From Candidatus Nomurabacteria bacterium RIFOXYD2_FULL_35_12 (GTDB lineage Bacteria > Patescibacteriota > Minisyncoccia > Phycocordibacterales > UBA9973), in contig MFWK01000004.1 of NCBI GenBank assembly GCA_001786365.1, positions 1 to 8,393 of the forward strand: DNA of 8,393 nucleotides, written 5' to 3'. Position numbers and translations under genes: made by a program. Under the pieces are notes generated by a model. It searched no databases. It was not told where the DNA came from and saw only the letters and a program-made list of their open reading frames with translations. Shown here piece by piece: positions 1 to 6,011 of the stretch. Numbering within the stretch: the first letter of the stretch is position 1; every line of letters starts with the position of its first letter.

Positions 1-1948
1 TCTCACTGTCTATTTTATCTACATCCACACCAAAAACAAAAGAAGCTACACCAGAATGAATGTCTTTTTTGTCGCGAAAAATCTGCGTCATCTTTTTATC
101 ACCAGAAAGCATCGCTGCTACTCGTAATTCAATCTGACTATAATCAAAAGCGCAAAGTTTGCAACCTTTTTGAGCAATAAATCCACCACGAATCCTTTTA
201 CCGAGCTCGCTTTTTATCGGCAAATTCTGTAAATTTGGATCTTGTGAAGAAAATCTGCCTGTAGTTGTGCCATTTTGCAAAAACTTTGCATGTAATCTGC
301 CATCTTCCCCTATCATCTTTGGAATAACATCAATATAAGTAGAAAGCAATTTATGCAACTCCCGATAAGCAAGTATTTCTTTTATGATTGGATTATTTTC
401 CTCCAGTTCCTCTAAAACTGAAACCTTTGTGGAAAAATTTCCACTTGCGCCTGCTTTTTTGCTTGATTTCATACCCATCTTACCAAAAAGCACTTCTCCC
501 ATTTGTTTAGGTGAATTTATATTAAATTCCACTCCCGCCATCTTATATATTTTTGCCGTTAATTTATCGAGTTCTGTGTGATATTCACTGCTTAAATTTT
601 CAAAATATTTTTTATCTATTAAAATTCCATAATCCTCTATTTCTTTCACGATAAGAATTATCGGTTTTTCAATCTCTTCAAAAACTTTATCTAATTTGTT
701 TTCTTTTAACTTTTTAAGGATATGCTCATATGCAACATTAAAAGAATCCGTATTTGCAAACATTAAAATATCATCTATTTGGGGATTTGAAATATCAGAA
801 TTTATAAGCCAAAGGGCAATGCTGGCTTCTTGAAGCTTTGTGTAATCAGAAGCCACTCCAGAAAGATTTCTCTCGGACTCACCACGAAAATTTTCTGCTG
901 AAAATTTTCTTTGTCCGTCGTCGCCACTCCTACCAAGGGTTCGCTCGAGAGAATCTTCCTTACTTGGCTTCTGATTACTTCCAAAAAAACTTTTCAATCG
1001 CCCAAACAAACTTCGAAACTCAAATAGAGAAAAAACTTGTTCTACTTTTTTCTTATCAATACTTTCCCAAAAAGTTTTTTGAGGTAAAACGAAATCTATC
1101 GGCGCATCAGTCCTGATTTTTGCCAAAGTTTTTGAAAATAAAGCTTCCTCTTCATTATTTTTAATCAATTCTATTATTCTAGGACTAATGCCTGCTTCTT
1201 TAAATCGTAATTCATAATTCTTAATTTTAAATTGCTTGTATATTTCCTCAACCGTGCCAAAAGTTGTAATCAAAATCGTAGCAGTTTTTTCTCCAATACC
1301 TTTTATACCTTTTATATTATCTGACGGATCCCCTCGTAGACCTTTGTAGTCCGGTAAAAGCTCCGGCTTAAATCCAAAACGAGCAATAACTGCGTCTTCA
1401 TCATATAAAATTGTGTCATTGATTCCCTTTTTCAAAGTATAAACCTGCACTTTTTTGCCATCTACTAATTGCATCGTGTCCATATCACCAGAAGCAATAA
1501 TTATATTTACCCCGTTAGAAGCATGGGGTCGCTGTGAGCCCTCGCGGCTTCTAACGGGGTTTATACCTCTATTTTTTATCTGCTCAACAATTGTCCCCAA
1601 CACATCATCTGCCTCAAAACCCGGAGCATCGTAAATGGGCACGCCAAAAGCGTCAAAAATTTGTCGTGAATTTATTAATTGCAAAACAAGTGCTTCGTCA
1701 GCCTTTGCTCGGCCAGCTTTATATGCATCATAAGCTTCATGCCTGAAAGTTTTCTGTGGTAAATCATAACAAGCCACAATATAATCTGGTTTTAAATCAG
1801 TCACTATTTTCATCAACATACTCGCAAGACCATATAATGCCCCTGTCGGCTCGCCTTTGGACGACAAGAACTCCGGCAAAGCGTGATAAGCGCGATGGAT
1901 TATAGCGTGAGCATCCAGCAAAACTAAGGTTTTTGTATTTTTAGACAT
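1..1948 (-). CDS. polA: DNA polymerase I, 3' end beyond the window
   Basis: Family A polymerase for Okazaki-fragment processing and repair synthesis. The reading frame is open from ATG at 1948 to the left edge (649 codons visible). The 5' nuclease domain (about residues 1-290) shows LLDAHAIIHRAYHALP with the first metal-binding Asp, then EADDVLG, SGDMD and the GLRGDPSDN helix-hairpin region (D207). The polymerase part shows TTTGRFSSQDPNLQNLP (R565, matching E. coli R668) and motif A FDYSQIELR (D602, matching E. coli D705, same spacing of 37). Fingers and motif C lie outside the window. The 3'-5' exonuclease region is reduced to roughly 65 residues without recognisable catalytic acids, so proofreading is probably absent. 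Two palindromic insertions interrupt the gene without breaking the frame (see repeats). No Shine-Dalgarno is visible; the -10 box lies 7 bases from the ATG, so the mRNA is probably leaderless. Divergent from pilB. Confidence 0.97.
   Translation of the reverse strand, partial: MSKNTKTLVLLDAHAIIHRAYHALPEFLSSKGEPTGALYGLASMLMKIVTDLKPDYIVACYDLPQKTFRHEAYDAYKAGRAKADEALVLQLINSRQIFDAFGVPIYDAPGFEADDVLGTIVEQIKNRGINPVRSREGSQRPHASNGVNIIIASGDMDTMQLVDGKKVQVYTLKKGINDTILYDEDAVIARFGFKPELLPDYKGLRGDPSDNIKGIKGIGEKTATILITTFGTVEEIYKQFKIKNYELRFKEAGISPRIIELIKNNEEEALFSKTLAKIRTDAPIDFVLPQKTFWESIDKKKVEQVFSLFEFRSLFGRLKSFFGSNQKPSKEDSLERTLGRSGDDGQRKFSAENFRGESERNLSGVASDYTKLQEASIALWLINSDISNPQIDDILMFANTDSFNVAYEHILKKLKENKLDKVFEEIEKPIILIVKEIEDYGILIDKKYFENLSSEYHTELDKLTAKIYKMAGVEFNINSPKQMGEVLFGKMGMKSSKKAGASGNFSTKVSVLEELEENNPIIKEILAYRELHKLLSTYIDVIPKMIGEDGRLHAKFLQNGTTTGRFSSQDPNLQNLPIKSELGKRIRGGFIAQKGCKLCAFDYSQIELRVAAMLSGDKKMTQIFRDKKDIHSGVASFVFGVDVDKIDSE
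842..978 (-). repeat. 137-bp nested palindromic element in the polA linker
   Basis: Outer arms GTAATCAGAAGCCA at 842-855 and its exact complement at 965-978 (14 bp). A second nested pair lies inside: 863-875 and 946-957 (12 bp plus one bulged T). At the centre are two copies of the self-complementary GAAAATTTTC (886-895, 900-909) separated by four bases. The whole unit can fold into a long multi-part hairpin. It is read through in the polA frame without stops, encoding about 47 polar residues (roughly residues 324-370) between FEFRSLFGRLKSFFG and KLQEASIALWL. The element plus 4 bases equals 141, again a multiple of three. Flanking tetramers are not identical, so any target duplication has decayed. 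Arms share AGAAGCC with the element at 1510-1559. Confidence 0.75.
1506..1563 (-). repeat. 50-bp palindromic element inserted in frame in polA
   Basis: The element proper is 1510-1559. Its ends are perfect inverted repeats (CCCCGTTAGAAGC on either strand, 13 bp, 14 bp counting one flanking base) around a loop-like centre of about 24 bases. It is flanked by identical TTTA tetramers at 1506-1509 and 1560-1563, which look like a target-site duplication. Element plus one tetramer is 54 bases, exactly 18 codons, and it translates as NPVRSREGSQRPHASNGV (about residues 130-147). Removing these 18 residues aligns the flanking sequence without gaps to E. coli Pol I between ADDV and SGDMD. It resembles the protein-coding palindromic elements of Rickettsia in behaviour. 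The mobilising enzyme is not in the window. Confidence 0.85.
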
Positions 1949-1954
1949 TATGTA

Positions 1955-1978
1955 AATTATACCACTTACGGTATAATT
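1955..1978. promoter_or_regulatory. Symmetric divergent promoter for polA and pilB
   Basis: A perfect 9-bp inverted repeat (1955-1963 and 1970-1978, 6-base centre ACTTAC) places a consensus TATAAT on each strand: 1972-1977 on plus for pilB, and 1961-1956 on minus for polA. From each box the expected transcription start is 0-3 bases before the start codon (ATG at 1987 and at 1948), so both messages would be leaderless or nearly so. This agrees with the lack of any Shine-Dalgarno. The symmetry extends imperfectly outward (TGTAAAT on one side, ATTTACA on the other). No good -35 was found on either strand. The promoter role is inferred from sequence only. Confidence 0.6.
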
Positions 1979-1986
1979 ATTTACAT

Positions 1987-3687
1987 ATGGCGTCAGACTT
2001 TGATGAAGAAAAACAAAATAAAGAACTGGAAGATTTTCATAAACAAGAAGAAGAACAATTGATAGCTACTTTAGCAGAATCAAAATATCATCTGCCTTAT
2101 GTAGACCTATATCGCCTCGGCATAGACAATGAAGCGCTCAGAGCAATATCAGAAGAAGAAGCCGTAAAAATGAAAGTGGCACCTTTCAAACTTTTTGGGA
2201 AAAATATTTTCATAGCTGTTCGTTCACCATCGGACGATTTATTTAAAACACTGAAAGAAAATATGGAGAGACAAGATTTAATACCGACTTTTTATATGGT
2301 TTCCGATGCCAGTTTAAATAAAGTTTGGGAAAGATATAAAGAACTCTCAAAAGCAGAAGCTTCAAAAATCGGTGGACTGGATATTTCTCCGGATGTTTTA
2401 CGAGATACTGCAAAAAATATAAAATACATGCAAGATATTGAAAAACTTGTGATAGAAGCATTGGAAGGAAACAAAATTCATAAAATTTCTCGAGTGTTAG
2501 AAATAATTTTAGCTGGAGCAATTGCTATTAAAGCTTCAGATATACATATAGAACCAGAAAAGGACAGAGGACGACTACGTTTACGACTAGATGGTGTACT
2601 TATAGACATAACTTTCTTTGGATTGGATACTTACCAATTACTAAATTCCCGTATTAAACTTTTATCTGGAATGAAATTGAGCTCAAACATAGCGCAAGAT
2701 GGACGTTTTAGTATCATGGAAGAAAAAGAAGAACTCAGTATTCGTACCTCCCTTATCCCTGGCGCTTATGGTGAATCTATAGTTATGCGTATCTTGGATC
2801 CAAAAGCCATCCAAGTGAAACTCGAAGAACTGGGCATAGAACCTTATCTATTTTCTATAATTGAACAAGAAATTGTAAAACCAAACGGACTTATTTTAAT
2901 CACTGGTCCGACAGGAAGTGGAAAAACCACCACTCTTTATGCATTTTTACGAAAAATCTACTCTCCGGAAATAAAAATAATAACCATTGAAGACCCTATA
3001 GAATATCATATAACTGGTATAACCCAGACACAAACAAATGAGGCTAGGGGCTATACTTTTGCCGAGGGCTTGCGTTCTGCATTACGCCAAGACCCTGATG
3101 TGGTGATGGTCGGAGAAATTCGCGACAAAGAAACAGCTGATACTGCCGTGCAAGCTGCCCTCACAGGACACATAGTCTTCTCTACCCTACACACAAACAA
3201 TGCAGCAGGCGTCATCCCCCGACTTATCGACCTCGGAGTGAATCCAAAAATTTTAGTTTCTGCTTTATCTATGTCTATTGCGCAACGTCTCGTGCGAAAG
3301 CTCTGCACCTTCTGTAAAAAAGAAAAAATACCAACAGAAGAAGAAAATAAAATAATAAAGCTTGTTTTAGACAGTATAAAAACAGAAGGGAAAAATCTTT
3401 CAAAATACAACATCAATCCCGACGCATCTTTTAAAATATTTTCTCCTGTTGGTTGCGAAAAATGCAACAAACTCGGCTATAAAGGAAGAATAGGTATTTT
3501 TGAAGCGATAAAAACCGATGAAGCGATAGAAAAAATAATCCCTGAGAGTCCAAATGAACATGAAATCAAGAAAGTCGCGCGCGCGCAAGGGATACTTTCA
3601 ATGCGTCAAGATGGCATAGTAAAAATATTAAATGGAATTACCTCAATCGAAGAGGTTCAAAGCGTCGTTGATTTAAAAGAAGAATAA
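1987..3687 (+). CDS. pilB: Type IV pilus assembly ATPase PilB/GspE
   Basis: Cytoplasmic hexameric ATPase that powers pilin polymerisation through the inner-membrane platform protein PilC. The 566 residues match the full length of PilB. Visible parts: an N-terminal MshEN/T2SSE_N-like region (about 1-150), the linker domain with ASDIHIEP (near 183), Walker A GPTGSGKTT (307-315), the Asp box ITIEDPIEYH, Walker B DVVMVGE (371-377), the His box GHIVFSTLHTN (394-404), and a zinc-binding tetracysteine (C440/C443 and C490/C493) followed by GYKGRIGIFE. The tetracysteine and the N-terminal domain favour PilB over the retraction ATPase PilT. The first ATG is used, with a TATAAT box 10 bases upstream and no ribosome-binding site. 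No pilC, pilT, pilD or pilin gene lies next to it, so it stands apart from a pilus operon here. It is convergent with the protease gene, 19 bases apart. Confidence 0.95.
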   Translation: MASDFDEEKQNKELEDFHKQEEEQLIATLAESKYHLPYVDLYRLGIDNEALRAISEEEAVKMKVAPFKLFGKNIFIAVRSPSDDLFKTLKENMERQDLIPTFYMVSDASLNKVWERYKELSKAEASKIGGLDISPDVLRDTAKNIKYMQDIEKLVIEALEGNKIHKISRVLEIILAGAIAIKASDIHIEPEKDRGRLRLRLDGVLIDITFFGLDTYQLLNSRIKLLSGMKLSSNIAQDGRFSIMEEKEELSIRTSLIPGAYGESIVMRILDPKAIQVKLEELGIEPYLFSIIEQEIVKPNGLILITGPTGSGKTTTLYAFLRKIYSPEIKIITIEDPIEYHITGITQTQTNEARGYTFAEGLRSALRQDPDVVMVGEIRDKETADTAVQAALTGHIVFSTLHTNNAAGVIPRLIDLGVNPKILVSALSMSIAQRLVRKLCTFCKKEKIPTEEENKIIKLVLDSIKTEGKNLSKYNINPDASFKIFSPVGCEKCNKLGYKGRIGIFEAIKTDEAIEKIIPESPNEHEIKKVARAQGILSMRQDGIVKILNGITSIEEVQSVVDLKEE

Positions 3688-3706
3688 TTACTAAACTTCT
3701 TTCTCA

Positions 3707-4108
3707 TTAATTTCGTGTTTTTAATTCAACTTCTTCCTTTATCATATCAAACTTTACTATAAAATTTTCAAAAAATCCTTTTTGTCCGACAATACCGTAA
3801 GGCATTACTCGTCCCGCGACATCTGGCATAAAACCAGCCTCAATGTTATATCGCCACCCCCCTACTTCAATCGCCACCTTATGAAGATAATATAAAGAGG
3901 CCTTACCTCCAACCCCAAAAACCTCACGGATTTTACCTTTTTTTACATCAATACCGAGCGCTTCACCAACCTCTGAGTTAAAAATACAAATATCCGCTCC
4001 AGAATCAACTAACACCTCGTAGCGCAAAAAATTAGAACCTGATTTTACTTTGATTTCTATTACTGGTCGGAGCGTTTCTGATCCGTAGCGTTTGTAGCTG
4101 AATTTCAT
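3707..4108 (-). CDS. Retropepsin-like aspartyl protease, small
   Basis: A 133-residue single-domain protein of the clan AA (retropepsin-like) aspartic protease type. The catalytic triplet is in VLVDSGADICIF (D35-S36-G37-A38). A glycine-rich flap-like stretch FGVGGK follows at 64-69, and a YGIVGQKGFFENF segment (104-116) occupies the place of the usual LLGxDFL motif. Retropepsins act as homodimers, so one DSG per chain is expected. No signal peptide or membrane segment is visible, so it is probably cytosolic. The start ATG overlaps the stop of the upstream 64-residue gene (ATGA), and a GGAG lies 4 bases before the ATG, so translation is likely coupled. Substrate is unknown. The close coupling suggests the upstream small protein is its partner, substrate or regulator; this is inference. 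Confidence 0.8.
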   Translation of the reverse strand: MKFSYKRYGSETLRPVIEIKVKSGSNFLRYEVLVDSGADICIFNSEVGEALGIDVKKGKIREVFGVGGKASLYYLHKVAIEVGGWRYNIEAGFMPDVAGRVMPYGIVGQKGFFENFIVKFDMIKEEVELKTRN

Positions 4109-4299
4109 AATGCTCCGATATAAGCATCAAGTGTTTCAGGCATTCGACTTACAATAGGAAAATTGTATCCTTTTTCCCTAGCCTTTGCCAAAGCCTCTTT
4201 AAGAGTTTTACCGCTTCCAACAACTGTTTTCTCATCGTCTAAAAGAGCTACCCACATACCTTTGTATTTCTTGTATAGTTTTGTCCAATTGATTGCCAT
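4105..4299 (-). CDS. Small DUF5678-like protein paired with the protease
   Basis: A 64-residue soluble protein. It begins with an aromatic/basic segment (INWTKLYKKYKGMWVALLDD) and continues with EKTVVGSGKTLKEALAKAREKG and a short tail PIVSRMPETLDAY. The pattern of W-V-A-L, an acidic turn, V-V-G-x-G-x-T and an A-x-x-K-A-R-E-K-G helix is what I recognise as the DUF5678 type, a small family of unknown function. The assignment is from memory of the pattern. It ends in TGA overlapping the ATG of the aspartyl protease gene, and a -10/-35 promoter sits directly upstream. It may serve as a binding partner or adaptor for the protease, but nothing in the sequence proves this. Confidence 0.75.
   Translation of the reverse strand: MAINWTKLYKKYKGMWVALLDDEKTVVGSGKTLKEALAKAREKGYNFPIVSRMPETLDAYIGAL
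4113..4116 (-). promoter_or_regulatory. Shine-Dalgarno GGAG for the protease gene
   Basis: GGAG on the minus strand, four bases before the ATG at 4108 and inside the last codons of the upstream gene. It is one of the few clear ribosome-binding sites in the window. This fits its position as an internal operon start, while the first gene of the pair is predicted to be leaderless. Confidence 0.5.
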
Positions 4300-4305
4300 A
4301 CATTT

Positions 4306-4334
4306 ATATTATCCTTTTTAATAAAATGCGTCAA
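4306..4334 (-). promoter_or_regulatory. Sigma-70 type promoter for the DUF5678/protease pair
   Basis: On the minus strand, TTGACG (4334-4329) is separated by 17 bases from TAATAT (4311-4306), a near-consensus vegetative promoter with ideal spacing. The predicted transcription start, seven bases past the -10 box, coincides with the A of the ATG at 4299, so the message would be leaderless. An AAAGGA in the spacer lies too far upstream to act as a ribosome-binding site, and on this model it is not transcribed. This is the best promoter in the window. Confidence 0.65.
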
Positions 4335-4343
4335 CATTTTATT
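4320..4343. promoter_or_regulatory. 9-bp dyad centred on the -35 box, operator candidate
   Basis: AATAAAATG at 4320-4328 and its exact complement CATTTTATT at 4335-4343 flank the six bases CGTCAA, which are precisely the -35 hexamer read on the other strand. A stem this AT-rich without a following U tract on either strand is a poor terminator. A binding site for a dimeric repressor that would occlude the -35 is the more natural reading. No regulator gene is identified in the window. Confidence 0.4.
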
Positions 4344-4370
4344 GTAAAAAGACAAAAATATAACTTTATC

Positions 4371-5999
4371 CTACTTTACCGCGCCCAGTTCTATATAAAA
4401 AGTAGAGCCTTTGCCTGCGCCTTCGGATTCAGCCCAAACACGCCCTTTGTGCGCTTCTATGACCAATTTTACCGTATATAGACCATACCCTGTGCTATCT
4501 ACATTAGTCTTTACTGACTCTTTTCCTCTTCCCCCTTCAGTAAATAAATTCTTTTTATCTTCATCAGTAATACCTAGACCAGTATCTTTTATAGAGAATT
4601 TTATCTTTTTATTTCCATCTTCAAGCTTAATAACTATCTTACCTGTTGGAGTATATTTAATAGAATTTTCAATCAAATTGTTAACAGCCTCCTTGAGCCA
4701 AAAAGCATCACCCAGAACACGATAATCATCATCTTTACTATCATGAATAGAACTTTCCACCACAAGTCCTTTCGCTTCTGCTTGAACTTTTTTCTCCGCT
4801 AAAATTTTGAGAATTACATCCTTAAAATCAAGCTCTTTCATATCGTACTTCACTGTGCCTTTCTGTAGATTAGCAGCATTTAAAACCAAATCAACAGTAT
4901 TTATACCCGCATCATCTGACTCTAAACCCTGTTGCGCATATTTTTTCACATCTGGTGATATATCACCAAAAGTTCCGTCCAAAATTCCGGCAAAGATATA
5001 TTTAGAACGAGTAAATGACCCTTTGACCTTGTGGGTAACAAGGTGAACGAGGGATTCACGTTGTACCATAAGATTTTTTAAATCAACATTTAATTTAGCT
5101 AATTCTTCTTTTTGTTGTATTTCTTTTTTAACACTACGAACAATAATAAGCCCAAGCCACGCAGAAATCATAAGTGTAACAGCAGTAAGAATTTTGTTTA
5201 TATTGCTCTGAATAAAAGCAAACTCCGCTCCAATCATTATCACTAATGCCCAGACTAATGCTTGGGTTGCAATAAGTTTAATGTTGAAGGTGTGAAATTT
5301 CACAATAAGATAAGCGAGAAAGGCTAATAAAATTGGCATTCCAAAAAGTCCGTACTGAGTAATCTCAAAACTTTCAGTAAAACTACCAACTATTTCAGAC
5401 CATGAAAATAAAAACAGAAACGAGAGTACCCCAAAACCAAGAAGTAAGATTTGTTTTTTAGATTCTTTCTCAGCTTTTTTATATCTTATATATAGTAATG
5501 CACATATCCAGATTATAGAAACAATTCCAATAAAATATCTATAAGCGATAAAATAACTACCTTCAATTGCTTGGCAATTTTCAATGTCAAAACCAACTAT
5601 GTTATATACTGTGGGTGTTAAGTAAACAATTGGCAACAATAAAACTGCAAAAATATATTTAATCTTCGGTAAAATATCTTTATGATCTATCATTACATAA
5701 ACAAAATACAGACTTAATATATGTAGTAATGCATATAACAAGCCAAGAAATGACCACAAAAACATCATGTCCACGCTATTATAAAGTAACCAAATTGCAC
5801 CTTCAACTATTACCCACAAAAAAAAGGTTAAAGAAATAAAAAAGAAAACTTTTTTTTCTAATCTATTTTCCTCACCTTTTAATAATATAAAAAACCCAAA
5901 AAATAATGCAATAATCGCAGAAGGTATATGAGAATAATATAAAAGACTTGGAATATCTATATAACAGCTTTCTATGTTTGTAATAAAATTATATTCCAT
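4371..5999 (-). CDS. Multi-pass membrane sensor histidine kinase, orphan
   Basis: 542 residues. The first about 290 are strongly hydrophobic with roughly eight or nine membrane segments (near 24-40, 50-72, 79-103, 114-134, 152-172, 182-200, 217-234, 241-263, 267-288), resembling the 7TM sensor region of some histidine kinases. A short coiled-coil-like linker (about 290-315) leads to a dimerisation helix with the candidate phospho-acceptor H323 in LVTHKVKGSFTRSK. The HATPase domain shows the N box EAVNNLIENSIKY (N441, N445), G1 DTGLGI (472-477), F box LFTEGGRGKES and G2 TGYGLYTVKLV (503-513). The H-box lacks the Glu/Asp after His and the usual Pro, which is odd. No response regulator is in the window. 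It starts 12 bases after the epimerase-like gene, so it may be co-transcribed with the cluster upstream. The signal sensed is unknown. Confidence 0.9.
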   Translation of the reverse strand: MEYNFITNIESCYIDIPSLLYYSHIPSAIIALFFGFFILLKGEENRLEKKVFFFISLTFFLWVIVEGAIWLLYNSVDMMFLWSFLGLLYALLHILSLYFVYVMIDHKDILPKIKYIFAVLLLPIVYLTPTVYNIVGFDIENCQAIEGSYFIAYRYFIGIVSIIWICALLYIRYKKAEKESKKQILLLGFGVLSFLFLFSWSEIVGSFTESFEITQYGLFGMPILLAFLAYLIVKFHTFNIKLIATQALVWALVIMIGAEFAFIQSNINKILTAVTLMISAWLGLIIVRSVKKEIQQKEELAKLNVDLKNLMVQRESLVHLVTHKVKGSFTRSKYIFAGILDGTFGDISPDVKKYAQQGLESDDAGINTVDLVLNAANLQKGTVKYDMKELDFKDVILKILAEKKVQAEAKGLVVESSIHDSKDDDYRVLGDAFWLKEAVNNLIENSIKYTPTGKIVIKLEDGNKKIKFSIKDTGLGITDEDKKNLFTEGGRGKESVKTNVDSTGYGLYTVKLVIEAHKGRVWAESEGAGKGSTFYIELGAVK

Positions 6000-6011
6000 A
6001 TGTCTTTGATT

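Noticed and set aside
886..909. Two GAAAATTTTC copies as a repeat array or CRISPR remnant
   Set aside because: Only two 10-base copies with a 4-base spacer at the centre of a larger palindrome; no array structure.
839..985. Intein, group I/II intron or frameshift in polA
   Set aside because: The insert is under 150 bases, in frame and stop-free, with no intein splicing motifs or intron core, and the flanking protein continues normally.
838..1116. Open frames on both strands over the polA insertion, possibly extra small genes
   Set aside because: They overlap polA, whose own frame was followed codon by codon through this region and is open. The long overlapping frames follow from the palindromic insert and have no recognisable protein signature or start signal.
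1510..1559. Strong GC-rich hairpin as a transcription terminator
   Set aside because: It lies inside polA, has no following U tract on either strand, and is better explained as an inserted palindromic element.
3676..3702. AAAGAAG / CTTCTTT inverted repeat between pilB and the protease gene as a bidirectional terminator
   Set aside because: Only 7 bp, AT-rich with a 13-base loop and no proper U tract; too weak to call.
4105..4107. Alternative genetic code with TGA as glycine
   Set aside because: Reading through this TGA would not extend a recognisable protein, and the ATGA overlap with the next gene is typical of a genuine stop. Other genes also end normally without internal TGA.
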